A stretch of 64,000 nt of DNA from Devosia marina (lineage in GTDB: Bacteria; Pseudomonadota; Alphaproteobacteria; Rhizobiales; Devosiaceae): positions 62,001 to 126,000 of the forward strand of contig NZ_WQRF01000002.1 of the NCBI RefSeq assembly GCF_009758415.1. The letters run 5' to 3'. Shown here one piece after another: positions 43,413 through 52,271 of the stretch (positions are counted from its first letter, which is position 1; each line of letters opens with the position of its first letter). Made by a program: the position numbers and the translations under genes. The notes below the pieces were generated by a model, which made no database searches, was not told the DNA's origin, and was given only the letters and a program-made list of their open reading frames with translations.

Positions 43413-44567
43413 TCAGGCCGCCAGATCGGCCACCACCGCGTCGAGCACCGGAAAGCCCTTTTCGGTCACGCGGATATTGCCATTGGGCAGGGTTTCGACA
43501 AAGCCATAGCCCTTGAGCGCGGCAATCTGGGCCTCGGAAATGCCGCGGCCGGAAATCGACATGAAGCGGGCGGGCGAAATGCCTTCCTTGAGGCGCAGGC
43601 CCATGACGAGGAACTCGTCGCCCTGCTCCTCCCAGGTCAGCACATCGTCCGTGGTCATGCCATGGCCGAATTCGTTGACCAGCTTGAGCCAGTCAAAGGG
43701 CAGCTTTTCGGTCGCCGTAGCATGGCGCTGGTGGTTGACCATCAGCCGGCCATGGGCCCCCGGCCCGATGCCGGCATATTCGCCATAGCGCCAATAGAGC
43801 ATATTGTGCCGGCTTTCCTGGCCCGGCACGGCATGATTGGAAATTTCATAGGCAGGCATGCCAGCCTCTGCGGTCAACTCCTGCGTCAGTTCGTAAAAGT
43901 CGGCCGCCAGATCCTCGTCCGGCATTTTGAGCTTGCCGGCCTGATGCAGGTCGAAATAGCGCGTGCCCTGCTCGATGGTGAGCTGGTAGAGGCTGAGATG
44001 ACCACGTGCCAGCCAGATGGCCTCCTTGAGCTCGTCTTCCCAGTCTTCCAGCGTCTGCTTGGGACGGGCATAGATGAGATCGAAACTAGAGCGCTCAAAC
44101 ACTGACTGGGCAATGCGTACGGCGGCAACGGCCTCTTCGACGGTGTGCCGGCGGCCCAATTCGGCCAGTGGGCCGGGACGCAGTGATTGCACGCCCAGCG
44201 AGACGCGGTTGATTCCGGCGGCACGAAAGCCCTTGAAGCGCTCGACCTCGACACTGGTCGGATTGGCCTCAAGCGTAATCTCGGCCTTGCTGTCGATCTG
44301 CCAGGCCCCGGCAATGGCGTCCAGCACGGCGCCAACGGCCTTGGGGCTCATCAATGATGGGGTGCCGCCACCAAAAAAGATCGACTGCACCAGCCGACCG
44401 GAGGACAGCGAGGCCATATGGGCGATCTCGCGCCGATAGCCCTCGACAAAGGCGTCTTCATCGAAGGGTCCGCGATGAACGTGGCTATTGAAGTCGCAAT
44501 AGGGACATTTGGCCGCGCAGAAGGGCCAATGGACATAAACGCCAAAGAGGTCGTTGGCGCTAGCCAT
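43413..44567 (-). CDS. hemW: Radical SAM heme chaperone HemW
   Basis: 384-residue radical SAM protein formerly annotated as oxygen-independent coproporphyrinogen oxidase-like. The cluster motif is CAAKCPYC (CxxxCxxC, residues 17-24 region), then FGGGTPSLMSP and LGVQSLRPG. It lacks the fourth Cys of true HemN (CxxxCxxC only), so a heme chaperone role is likely. Start ATG 44567 overlaps the end of rdgB by 8 bp; the longer open frame upstream is rdgB in another frame. Last gene of rph-small ORF-rdgB-hemW. Confidence 0.9.
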   Translation of the reverse strand: MASANDLFGVYVHWPFCAAKCPYCDFNSHVHRGPFDEDAFVEGYRREIAHMASLSSGRLVQSIFFGGGTPSLMSPKAVGAVLDAIAGAWQIDSKAEITLEANPTSVEVERFKGFRAAGINRVSLGVQSLRPGPLAELGRRHTVEEAVAAVRIAQSVFERSSFDLIYARPKQTLEDWEDELKEAIWLARGHLSLYQLTIEQGTRYFDLHQAGKLKMPDEDLAADFYELTQELTAEAGMPAYEISNHAVPGQESRHNMLYWRYGEYAGIGPGAHGRLMVNHQRHATATEKLPFDWLKLVNEFGHGMTTDDVLTWEEQGDEFLVMGLRLKEGISPARFMSISGRGISEAQIAALKGYGFVETLPNGNIRVTEKGFPVLDAVVADLAA

Positions 44568-45207
44568 GGTCAATCTGGTTCTCCACAAATTGGGCAAAGG
44601 CGCGGGCACGGTGCGACAGGCCCTGTTCGCCCGGCGACCAGTTGTGCTTGGCCTCGGCCGCCATCTCGCCAAAGGTGATGTCGTATCCATCGGGCATGAA
44701 CATGGGGTCGTAGCCATGCCCCTGATCGCCGCGCGGCGGCCAGACCAGCGTGCCCTCGCATTTGCCAACATAGAGCATGTCGCGCCCATCGGGGTGGGCC
44801 AGGCACAGCGTGGCATTGAACGAAGCGCCCCGCCGGCCGGGCGTATTGGCGCCTGCCGCCTGCAGCGCATCTTCCACCCGTTTCATGGCGTGGTTGAAAT
44901 CGCGCGGCACCCCCGCCCAATCGGCGGTATAGACACCAGGATCTCCCCCCAGCGCGTCGACGCACAGACCCGAATCATCGCTCAGCGCCAACATGTTGGC
45001 GCCTTTGGCGGCAGCATGGGCTTTGGTGCGGGCGTTTTCGGCAAAGGTCGTGCCGGTTTCTTCGGGCTCGGGCAGGCCCAGTTCGCCCGCCGATACCAGT
45101 TTGAGGCCGAAGGGCTCGAACAGCTCACGAAATTCCCGCAGCTTGCCGGCATTATGCGTGGCGATGCAGAGGCGGTCGCCGGCATGGAGGCGGGGAATGG
45201 TGTTCAC
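44560..45207 (-). CDS. rdgB: Non-canonical purine NTP pyrophosphatase (RdgB/HAM1)
   Basis: 215-residue dITP/XTP pyrophosphatase that cleans the nucleotide pool. Motifs: IATHNAGKLREFRELF at the N-terminus, LALSDDSGLCVDALGG with the active-site Asp, and the C-terminal GYDPMFMPDG and SHRARAF. It starts with GTG at 45207, overlapping the stop of a 49-residue upstream ORF (GTGA). The end overlaps hemW. Length normal. Confidence 0.95.
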   Translation of the reverse strand: MNTIPRLHAGDRLCIATHNAGKLREFRELFEPFGLKLVSAGELGLPEPEETGTTFAENARTKAHAAAKGANMLALSDDSGLCVDALGGDPGVYTADWAGVPRDFNHAMKRVEDALQAAGANTPGRRGASFNATLCLAHPDGRDMLYVGKCEGTLVWPPRGDQGHGYDPMFMPDGYDITFGEMAAEAKHNWSPGEQGLSHRARAFAQFVENQIDHG

Positions 45208-45353
45208 TTGCTCTGCTCCGGTTTGGCGCCAAGGGCGCGGGCAATGTCATTCCAGATCGCGCAGTCCGGGCGCGGTGCCTTTGGCGCGGCTTCAAGTCCC
45301 GGATCGGGCTTTCGCGACTCGGCCTGCTCGCGCCTGGAAAATGCCGCGCTCAT
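45204..45353 (-). CDS. Small hypothetical protein between rph and rdgB
   Basis: A 49-codon [21 protein letters not shown]... to ...LGAKPEQSK. Its ATG overlaps the rph stop (ATGA) and its TGA overlaps the rdgB start (GTGA), so all three genes are translationally coupled. The sequence is charged and Pro-rich with one [13 protein letters not shown] stretch that could form a short helix. No domain recognised. Either a real small protein or a spacer kept open for coupling. Confidence 0.5.
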   Translation of the reverse strand: MSAAFSRREQAESRKPDPGLEAAPKAPRPDCAIWNDIARALGAKPEQSK

Positions 45354-46066
45354 GCGCCCAGCACCGATTTCTGCATGGCGCTCAATTCGCCAATGCCCTT
45401 TTCGGCCAGCGACATCAGGCTGTCGAGCTCGTCGCGGGAGAACGGCGCCCCTTCGGCCGTGCCCTGGATTTCCACGAACTTGCCAGCGCCGGTCATGACG
45501 AAATTGGCGTCGGTCTCGGCTTCCACATCCTCGAGATAGTCGAGATCGAGCACCGGGGTGCCGCGATAAATGCCGCAGGAAATCGCGGCGACACTGTCGA
45601 TCAGCGCCTTGCCCTTGGTCAGCTTGCGCTCGTCCATCCAGGCAATGGCGTCGCAGAGCGCCACATAGGCGCCGGTGATCGAGGCCGTGCGGGTGCCGCC
45701 ATCGGCTTCGAGCACATCGCAGTCGCAGGTGATCTGCACTTCGCCCAGTGCCTCAAGATCCACCACGGCGCGCAGACTGCGGCCGATCAGACGCTGGATT
45801 TCCTGGGTGCGGCCCGATTGCTTGCCGGCGGTGGCCTCGCGGCGGGTGCGCGAGCCGGTAGCGCGGGGCAACATGCCATATTCGGCGGTGACCCAGCCCT
45901 GGCCCTTGCCGCGCAACCAGCCCGGAACGCTGGTTTCGACCGATGCCGTGCACAGCACCTTGGTATTGCCGAACGCGACCAGGCACGAGCCCTCCGCCTT
46001 CATGGCCACATTGCGCTCAAGGGTTACTGCCCGCATATCGCTTGGCTGTCTGCCGGAAGGCCGCAT
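45350..46066 (-). CDS. rph: Ribonuclease PH
   Basis: 238-residue phosphorolytic 3'-exoribonuclease for tRNA 3'-end maturation. Motifs: [17 protein letters not shown] at the start, [22 protein letters not shown] and [17 protein letters not shown] basic patch, [21 protein letters not shown]. Start ATG 46066 gives the normal family N-terminus; the longer frame adds unrelated residues. Divergent from hrcA with a CtrA-like box between them. Confidence 0.95.
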   Translation of the reverse strand: MRPSGRQPSDMRAVTLERNVAMKAEGSCLVAFGNTKVLCTASVETSVPGWLRGKGQGWVTAEYGMLPRATGSRTRREATAGKQSGRTQEIQRLIGRSLRAVVDLEALGEVQITCDCDVLEADGGTRTASITGAYVALCDAIAWMDERKLTKGKALIDSVAAISCGIYRGTPVLDLDYLEDVEAETDANFVMTGAGKFVEIQGTAEGAPFSRDELDSLMSLAEKGIGELSAMQKSVLGA

Positions 46067-46089
46067 CGTGATTCCAGTTTCTGTTGCAG

Positions 46090-46104
46090 TTAACCGCGTC
46101 TTAA
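46090..46104. promoter_or_regulatory. CtrA-type box between rph and hrcA
   Basis: Exact TTAA-N7-TTAA (TTAA 46090-46093, TTAA 46101-46104). It lies 24 bp upstream of rph and 103 bp upstream of hrcA. Perfect match to the alphaproteobacterial CtrA consensus; the spacing to rph suggests it overlaps that promoter. Confidence 0.5.
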
Positions 46105-46206
46105 CCCTCAAGCGGTCCGCTCACAAGCGCCCGACGCTTGGCGGATGGGGAACAAGGGCCTAAATGAAGGGTCAGGGTTAAAGTCGACGAGTTTAATCAA
46201 ACCATT

Positions 46207-47289
46207 ATGACCAGACCGTCCGAAGACTTCCTCTCGGTACTCAATGCCCGCAGCCAGGACATTTTCCGGCGGCTGGTGGAACGCTATCTCGACACCGGCA
46301 TGCCGGTGGGGTCCCGCGATCTGTCGCGCCTGCTGCAGGTCGAGCTCTCCCCCGCCTCGGTCCGCAATGTCATGGCGGACCTGGAGGATCTGGGACTGAT
46401 TGCCGCGCCGCACACCTCGGCGGGCCGCGCCCCGACCCAGCAGGGGCTGCGGTTCTTTGTCGATTCCATGCTTGAGGTGGGTGCCGTCAACGAGGCCGAA
46501 CGCAGCCAGATCGCCCGCCATATCGAGGGCACTGCCGGCAACGCCCAGGTCGAGGACGTGCTGACCGAAGCTTCGTCTCTGCTCTCGGGTCTCAGCCAGG
46601 GCGCCGGGGTGGTCATCGCCGCCAAAGCCGACATGGTCCTCAAGCACATCGAATTCGTGCGGCTCGACCCCACACGCGCCATGGCGATTCTGGTGGGTGA
46701 TGACGGACAGGTGGAAAACCGCATTCTCGACCTGCCGCCCGGCTATACGGCCAGCGCCCTGCAGCAGGCAGGCAATTACCTCGCCAATTATGTCGTGGGG
46801 CGCACCCTGGCCGAGGCTCGCAAGGTGCTCAACGAGCGCCGGGCCGAGCAGCGGGCGGAACTGGATGAGCTGACGCAGAAACTGGTGGATGCCGGCATTG
46901 CGACGCTTGCTGAGCCGGGGGGCAGCAGCGCGCCCACGGTGATCGTGCGGGGCCGCGCCAATCTGATCAACGACACCATGGCCAGCGACGAACTGATGCG
47001 CATGCGCCAGCTTTTCGATGAGCTGGAAAGCAAGGACGGCCTGCTCGACCTGCTGGGCGATGCCGAACGCGCCCAGGGGGTGCGTATCTTTATCGGCTCG
47101 GAGAACAAGCTGTTTTCGCTCTCGGGCTCCTCGGTGATTCTCAGTCCCTATAAGGACGCCAATGACCGGATCGTGGGCGTGCTCGGGGTGATCGGGCCCA
47201 CCAGGCTCAATTATGCCCGCATTGTGCCAGTGGTCGACTACACGGCCAATGTCATTTCCTCGCTGATGGCAAGGAAGCGCGGCAAATGA
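46207..47289 (+). CDS. hrcA: Heat-inducible transcription repressor HrcA
   Basis: 360-residue repressor that binds CIRCE elements (usually before groESL). N-terminal winged helix ([51 protein letters not shown]) and the GAF-like and insert domains behind it, ending [22 protein letters not shown]. No CIRCE repeat is visible in front of hrcA or grpE themselves. grpE follows after 79 bp. Start ATG 46207. Confidence 0.95.
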   Translation: MTRPSEDFLSVLNARSQDIFRRLVERYLDTGMPVGSRDLSRLLQVELSPASVRNVMADLEDLGLIAAPHTSAGRAPTQQGLRFFVDSMLEVGAVNEAERSQIARHIEGTAGNAQVEDVLTEASSLLSGLSQGAGVVIAAKADMVLKHIEFVRLDPTRAMAILVGDDGQVENRILDLPPGYTASALQQAGNYLANYVVGRTLAEARKVLNERRAEQRAELDELTQKLVDAGIATLAEPGGSSAPTVIVRGRANLINDTMASDELMRMRQLFDELESKDGLLDLLGDAERAQGVRIFIGSENKLFSLSGSSVILSPYKDANDRIVGVLGVIGPTRLNYARIVPVVDYTANVISSLMARKRGK

Positions 47290-47368
47290 GCGGCTGACGC
47301 TTGAATTCATCCCGTCATTGGCCGATATGGCGGGCAAGAGTTTTTCATTGAATACGGAAGAAGACCGA

Positions 47369-47971
47369 ATGAGCGACGAAAACGCCGCCCAGGGCGAAAC
47401 GCCGGAAACCGAAAACCCGGAGACCGAAGCTGCGGAAGTCGATCCCGTCGAGGCGCTGAAGGCCGAAAACGCCGAGCTCAAGGATCGTGTGTTGCGCAGC
47501 CATGCCGAGATGGAAAATCTGCGCAAGCGCACCGAGCGTGACGTGGCCGATACCCGCACCTATGCCATTGCCGGTTTTGCCCGCGACATGCTGACCGCCA
47601 CCGACGCGCTCAGCCGCGCCCTGGTGGTGATCCCGGCTGAAACCCGCGAAACCGCCGATGGGGCGCTCAAGAGCCTGATCGACGGCATCGAGCTGGCTGA
47701 CCGCGAAATGCAGCGCCTCCTGGCCAAGCATGGCGTCAAGCCGATCGAGGCGGCGGGCCAGAAATTCGATCCGCACAGGCACCAGGCCATGTTTGAAGTG
47801 CCCAATGCCGAAGTGCCCGAAGGCACGGTGGTGCAGGTGGTGCAGGAAGGCTTTGCCATTGGCGATCGCGTGCTGCGCCCGGCCATGGTCGGTGTGGCCA
47901 AGGGCGGCGCTGCCGCTGCCCCGGCGCCCGAGGCCAATGGCGATGCCGAAGGCATCGACAAGAGCGCCTGA
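47369..47971 (+). CDS. grpE: Nucleotide exchange factor GrpE
   Basis: 200-residue DnaK cochaperone. The acidic N-terminus precedes a long coiled-coil ([20 protein letters not shown]) and the beta-domain signature [14 protein letters not shown]...[23 protein letters not shown]. Start ATG 47369 with GGAAG upstream; a longer frame from 47318 begins within the untranslated gap. Ala-rich C-terminal tail. A strong terminator follows. Confidence 0.95.
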   Translation: MSDENAAQGETPETENPETEAAEVDPVEALKAENAELKDRVLRSHAEMENLRKRTERDVADTRTYAIAGFARDMLTATDALSRALVVIPAETRETADGALKSLIDGIELADREMQRLLAKHGVKPIEAAGQKFDPHRHQAMFEVPNAEVPEGTVVQVVQEGFAIGDRVLRPAMVGVAKGGAAAAPAPEANGDAEGIDKSA

Positions 47972-47993
47972 GGCGAACAGACTTGAAAATGGG

Positions 47994-48024
47994 AAAGGGC
48001 GCCGTTTGGCGCCCTTTCTTGTTG
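47994..48024 (+). terminator. Terminator of hrcA-grpE
   Basis: Perfect 10-bp stem AAAGGGCGCC (47994-48003) / GGCGCCCTTT (48008-48017), GTTT loop, CTTGTT tail. Probably bidirectional with the convergent ribokinase-like gene. Confidence 0.88.
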
Positions 48025-48062
48025 CACTGTGCACGATGTTCTCGCCCGCAGTGGCTTAGCCC

Positions 48063-48959
48063 TCAGCCGCCCAGCACCCCGTCCACATCCGATTTTGTTG
48101 GGATTGCCGGCTGCGCGCCCGGCTTGAGGCAGGCCAGGCTCCCGGCCACGGCCGCGCGGCGCAGGGCCGCCTCGAGCGAATGGCCGGCGTCGAGCCCGGC
48201 GGCCAGATAGCCGCAGAAGGTGTCGCCGGCACCCACCGTGTCGACCGGCTTGATCTTGTGTGCAGCAACCGAAATGGGCCCATCCGGCGTGCGGGCGCGG
48301 GCGCCCTCGGGGCCCAGGGTGACCACAATGGTGCGGCCGGTGCGGTTGACCCAGTCCTGCATGGCCATGTCCAGTTCCTCGATCGGCCGGCCGGTGAGCA
48401 GCGAAAATTCGGTTTCATTGGCCACCACGATATCGGCCAGGGGCGCCAGCTTCGCGGTATCGGGCAGGAAGGGCGCCGTGTTGAGGATCGAGCAGGCGCC
48501 CGCCTCGCGAGCCATTTCCAGCGCCTTGCGGGTCGCGCTCTGGGGCACTTCCTGCTGCACCAGCAGTGTGTCTGAACCGGAGAGAATGGCGAGACCACGC
48601 TCAGCGTCTTGGGCGCTGATGGTACCGTTGGCGCCGGGCAGGATGGCGATGACATTTTCGCCCGCCGCATCGACAAAAATCATGGCAATGCCGGTCGCGG
48701 CCTCGGCCTTGCGCAATTGGCTGAGGTCGACCCCGCCGTCGCGCAGCAGTTCGGTCGCCAGATCGGCGAAGGCGTCATCGCCCACTGCCGAGACATGCAG
48801 CACCTTTGCGCCCGCGCGCCGCGCCGCCAGCGCCTGATTGGCGCCCTTGCCGCCTGGTGCCATCGAGAATGTGCCACCAGCAACGGTCTCTCCCGGCTTG
48901 GGCAAACGGGAGACAGTGCCGATCTGGTCGAGATTGGTGGAGCCGAAAACGGTGATCAT
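48063..48959 (-). CDS. rbsK: PfkB-family carbohydrate kinase (ribokinase-like)
   Basis: 298-residue sugar kinase. Motifs: VFGSTNLDQIGTVSRLPKPGETV and GGKGANQALAARRAGA at the N-terminus, then the anion-hole/catalytic signature VDTVGAGDTFCGYLAAGL (about residue 245). The close match to RbsK N-terminus suggests ribose as substrate, but no ribose transporter is adjacent. It follows the DUF1697 gene immediately; the two are likely cotranscribed. Confidence 0.85.
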   Translation of the reverse strand: MITVFGSTNLDQIGTVSRLPKPGETVAGGTFSMAPGGKGANQALAARRAGAKVLHVSAVGDDAFADLATELLRDGGVDLSQLRKAEAATGIAMIFVDAAGENVIAILPGANGTISAQDAERGLAILSGSDTLLVQQEVPQSATRKALEMAREAGACSILNTAPFLPDTAKLAPLADIVVANETEFSLLTGRPIEELDMAMQDWVNRTGRTIVVTLGPEGARARTPDGPISVAAHKIKPVDTVGAGDTFCGYLAAGLDAGHSLEAALRRAAVAGSLACLKPGAQPAIPTKSDVDGVLGG

Positions 48960-49499
48960 TCAGAGGATCTTTTCTATCGTGTTCCAGTTGCGCATGGTGT
49001 CGAGATTGGATTTGCCGACCCTGGCATAGAGCGGCTTGAGGACCTCTTCGACACGTTCGGTATAGCGCCCATTGGGCTGGCGGTAGGCCGCAATATAGAT
49101 CTCGCGCGGATCGATGCGCAGGATTTCAGTGTTCCCCGGCAGACTGTCGAGCACGATACCCTCGGGCAGCGGCTGGTCGAACATCAGCACATGGCGGGTG
49201 AAATCGGCCTTGCGGTCCACCATGCCGAAGGGGTGATCGTCCAGCATGGCCTCGAGCTCGTCGCGGGCGCGCAGCACCACGCCGACCGGAAAACCGAACC
49301 GGTCCACGATGGCCTTTTCGAGTCTGGGCTTGATCGTGTCTTCCGCCCCGCTGGCACGGAGCCGGGCATTGCCACTGGCGGCAATGGTCTTGACCTCGGC
49401 AAAGCCGGCCGCTTCCAGACAGTCCTTCAGTTCGGCCATCTTCATGCGCCGATTGCCCAGATTGATACCGCGCAGGAAGGCGCCCCAGATCTGGTTCAT
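48960..49499 (-). CDS. DUF1697 domain protein
   Basis: 179-residue DUF1697 protein: WGAFLRGINLGNRRMKMAELKDCLEAAGF at the N-terminus and a C-terminal MRNWNTIEKIL, both family hallmarks. Function unknown; cytosolic, no membrane segment. Start ATG 49499 overlaps the upstream YdeI-like gene stop (ATGA). It directly precedes the ribokinase-like gene. Confidence 0.88.
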   Translation of the reverse strand: MNQIWGAFLRGINLGNRRMKMAELKDCLEAAGFAEVKTIAASGNARLRASGAEDTIKPRLEKAIVDRFGFPVGVVLRARDELEAMLDDHPFGMVDRKADFTRHVLMFDQPLPEGIVLDSLPGNTEILRIDPREIYIAAYRQPNGRYTERVEEVLKPLYARVGKSNLDTMRNWNTIEKIL

Positions 49500-50092
49500 C
49501 GTTTGGTCTTTTGCGGATAGATGGTTTCACCCCGAGCGAGCATGGCCACGTAGTCGGCGATGCGCTTTTTCCGGCCGGCCTCGGTCTTGAGCGAGATGGT
49601 GCGGAAGGTCAGGGCAAAGCGGTTCTGTGAGGACAGCCCGTCATAGGTCTTTTGCGCGGCCGGATCGGCGGAAATTGCGGTCAGAAGGTCGGCAGGCGGC
49701 TCCTGGGTGGTCTTGTAGGCGGCGTCCCAGCGGCCATCTGCCTTGGCCGCCCCCACGTGTTTGAGGCCATGTTCGGTCATCAGGCCCTGCTCGACAAGCC
49801 GGGCGACATTGTCGCGGTTGATCTGGCTCCAAACCGATCTGGAGCGTCGCGGGCAGTAGCGCTGCACGAAGCTTTCCGCGTCCCAGCTCTTCTTGATCGC
49901 GTCTATCCAGCCCCAGCATAGCACCGCATCGATGGCTTCCACCGCCGTGATGGTGGGCTTGCCCGAGGCCTTTTTGAAGATGCGGATCCAGATCTCGTCC
50001 GCCTGGTCGTGGTTCGCCGCCAGCCAGGCATAGAAGGCGTCGAAATCGACGAATTCGCGCAGCTTGTCCGTCGGAACGCTGACCGGTGCCAT
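49496..50092 (-). CDS. YdeI/OmpD-associated family protein
   Basis: 198-residue protein of the YdeI (bacteriocin-protection) group: FDAFYAWLAANHDQADEIWIRIFKKASGKPTITAVEAIDAVLCWGWIDAIKK near the N-terminus, and a basic C-terminus KTEAGRKKRIADYVAML. Members are implicated in stress and antimicrobial peptide tolerance; biochemical role unclear. Start ATG 50092, 4 bp after the NAT gene stop. Four genes here (NAT, this one, DUF1697, ribokinase-like) form a close minus-strand series. Confidence 0.85.
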   Translation of the reverse strand: MAPVSVPTDKLREFVDFDAFYAWLAANHDQADEIWIRIFKKASGKPTITAVEAIDAVLCWGWIDAIKKSWDAESFVQRYCPRRSRSVWSQINRDNVARLVEQGLMTEHGLKHVGAAKADGRWDAAYKTTQEPPADLLTAISADPAAQKTYDGLSSQNRFALTFRTISLKTEAGRKKRIADYVAMLARGETIYPQKTKR

Positions 50093-50096
50093 GGCC

Positions 50097-50933
50097 CTAG
50101 GCCGCAGGTGCCGGCTTGGGCGCCAACAGGCCCGAAAGCGCACTGTCGAGGCGCTCGTTCTGGGGCAGGGTAATGCCGAAATCGGTGGTCAGAACCTGCT
50201 TGATCTCATCAAGCGTCGACAATTCGCGATACGCGGCCTCCTCCCCAACGGGTTGGCGCGTGTATTTGGTATTGCGCAGCTTGAGACGCCTGCCGCTGGG
50301 CGTCAGGGCCACCCGCAGCTCATGGGTGAAGGGCGAGGCCGGGTCGGTGGCGGTCTGCTGGTTGATCGGGGCGATATCGTCTTCGCTGATCCGATCGAGG
50401 TTAAATACATAAACCGGGCGCCAGTCATCGGCGAGCTTCACTTCCAGCGTCCAGTCCGGATCGCCGCCGGTCAGGCGGAATGTTTCATGCGGCGTTGTCT
50501 GGGCGCTCTCGGCCCGCAGGCGCAGCGGAGTGGTGAGCGTCAGCCCGCCAAAGCCCACATCGGCAATGTGGTTTTGCCCATTGATTTCAACGAGTAAGAG
50601 CAAATGACTCGGTGGCAGGCGGGCGCCTTCCGGATTGGTCCAGACCACCCGCGCGAACAAAGGCCGCACGGTGTAATCGAGGTCCTGGAGTATGCGCATG
50701 AACAGCAAATTGTGCTCGAAGCAATAGCCGCCGCGCCGGTCGGTCAGCAGCTTCTTCTCAAGGCTCGCCTGATCCAGCCGGACAGGCTCTCCCAGCAGGG
50801 GCCCGAGATTCTCAAAGGGAATGGCTGCTGGGTGCAGCGCATGCAGCAGGTCCAGCGTGGAGAGTGTCGGCGCAATGGAGCCGGCAAACCCGATTCGCTC
50901 AAAATAGCCTTTGAGATTGACCTTTTCAGCCAT
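50097..50933 (-). CDS. nat: Arylamine N-acetyltransferase
   Basis: 278-residue NAT with the complete Cys-His-Asp triad: Cys71 in RRGGYCFEHN, His110 in PPSHLLLLV and Asp125 in IADVGFGG. It transfers acetyl groups from acetyl-CoA to aromatic amines and hydrazines; the physiological substrate is unknown. ATG 50933 has GGTGG about 5 bp upstream. Pro/Ala-rich end. First gene of the four-gene minus-strand series. Confidence 0.93.
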   Translation of the reverse strand: MAEKVNLKGYFERIGFAGSIAPTLSTLDLLHALHPAAIPFENLGPLLGEPVRLDQASLEKKLLTDRRGGYCFEHNLLFMRILQDLDYTVRPLFARVVWTNPEGARLPPSHLLLLVEINGQNHIADVGFGGLTLTTPLRLRAESAQTTPHETFRLTGGDPDWTLEVKLADDWRPVYVFNLDRISEDDIAPINQQTATDPASPFTHELRVALTPSGRRLKLRNTKYTRQPVGEEAAYRELSTLDEIKQVLTTDFGITLPQNERLDSALSGLLAPKPAPAA

Positions 50934-51032
50934 TAGCCACCCATGCCGCTATTGAAACCGGGGCCCAATATGGTCACGCCGAACGCCTTTGTCACTGGCT
51001 GGCCAACAATTGGCCACACCCCGGAACGGCAC

Positions 51033-51500
51033 TCAGGCCTGCGCCCTGCGGACGCGGATCACCACGTCGACATGGGACACTTCCATGCCATCGGGCGCCT
51101 TGGGCAGCGCCTTGAACTCGACGGACTCAGCCGGAATATCGATCATCCGCTGCTCGTCCTCGACATAGAAATGGTGATGGTCCGAGGTGTCGGTGTCGAA
51201 ATAGGAGCGTGAGGCGTCGATCGCCACTTCGCGCAACAGACCTGCTTCGTGGAACTGGTGCAGCGTATTGTAGATGGTGGCCAGCGAAACGTTCACATCT
51301 GCCGAACTGGCCTCGCCATGCAATTGCTCGGCACTGACATGGCGATGCGGGCCGGCGAACAGCAGTTCGGCCAGCGCAACGCGCTGCCGTGTGGGCCTCA
51401 GCCCTGCCATTCGCAGGACGGCCGTAAGGCACGGCTTGCGGGAGGGAACGGGCCGGGCGGCGGTCTCGCGGTCGGGCATAGGGCCTTTAAGTCTCGTCAT
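51033..51500 (-). CDS. irr: Iron response regulator Irr (Fur family)
   Basis: 155-residue Fur-family protein of the Irr type: GLRPTRQRVALAELLFAG...RHVSAEQL, SLATIYNTLHQFHEAGLLRE (DNA-reading helix), and the HHH motif at 108-110 (SDHHHFYVEDE) that binds heme or iron in Irr. No GCPWHD heme-regulatory motif is present at the N-terminus, unlike Bradyrhizobium Irr. Start ATG 51500; ATG 51479 with AAAGG 5 bp upstream is an alternative. Divergent from fabA, the standard Hyphomicrobiales arrangement. Confidence 0.92.
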   Translation of the reverse strand: MTRLKGPMPDRETAARPVPSRKPCLTAVLRMAGLRPTRQRVALAELLFAGPHRHVSAEQLHGEASSADVNVSLATIYNTLHQFHEAGLLREVAIDASRSYFDTDTSDHHHFYVEDEQRMIDIPAESVEFKALPKAPDGMEVSHVDVVIRVRRAQA

Positions 51501-51653
51501 TTAGGTCCAGAATTGAACCCATCTTATAATGGCCACCGCCCGTTCATACAAGCACAGCGCCGGGTGGGCACCGGGATCACGCCTTTTGGCTGGCTTGACC
51601 CTTAACCGGCACCCCTATACGAGACGAGGCTTGAGCGAGAGCGAGGAGCTTCG

Positions 51654-52184
51654 ATGGCTGAGCGGCAGCACGCATTCGACTACGAGGAATTGTTGGCTCA
51701 TGGACGCGGCGAATTGCCGGGACAGGGCGATGCCCGCCTGCCGGCCCCGCCCATGCTGATGTTCGACCGGATCACCTCGATCACCGAGGATGGTGGCACT
51801 TTTGACAAGGGCCAGGTACGCGCCGAACTCGATGTGAATCCGGACCTCTGGTTCTTCAAATGCCATTTCATCGGCGATCCGGTGATGCCCGGCTGCCTCG
51901 GCCTGGACGCGGTCTGGCAGATGACCGGCTTCTTCCTGTCCTGGATCGGCCAGCCCGGCAAGGGCCGCGCGCTGGGCGGCGAAATCAAGTTCACCGGCCA
52001 GGTGACCGACGACGTCAAGCTGGTCGAATATGGCATCGATCTCAAGCGCGTCATGCGCTCGCGCCTGACGCTGGGCATTGCCGATGGCTGGGTCAAGGCT
52101 GACGGCAAAGTGATCTACGAAGCCAAGGATCTGCGCGTTGGTCTGTTTACCGAAGCCCAGCTCCACGAGCAGAAGACCGCCTGA
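51654..52184 (+). CDS. fabA: 3-hydroxydecanoyl-ACP dehydratase/isomerase FabA
   Basis: 176-residue dehydratase-isomerase for unsaturated fatty acid synthesis. Catalytic His71 ([12 protein letters not shown]) and Asp85 (LGLDAVWQ) are present at the positions matching E. coli FabA. ATG 51654 has GAGGAG about 6 bp upstream. fabB follows after 87 bp. The divergent irr gene lies 153 bp upstream. Confidence 0.95.
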   Translation: MAERQHAFDYEELLAHGRGELPGQGDARLPAPPMLMFDRITSITEDGGTFDKGQVRAELDVNPDLWFFKCHFIGDPVMPGCLGLDAVWQMTGFFLSWIGQPGKGRALGGEIKFTGQVTDDVKLVEYGIDLKRVMRSRLTLGIADGWVKADGKVIYEAKDLRVGLFTEAQLHEQKTA

Positions 52185-52271
52185 CGGCCTTAATCCAGGC
52201 CCGAAACAACTTATACTAAGTGCGACGCTGACCCCGATGCGAACGCACGAAACGACTGAAACGAGGACGAA

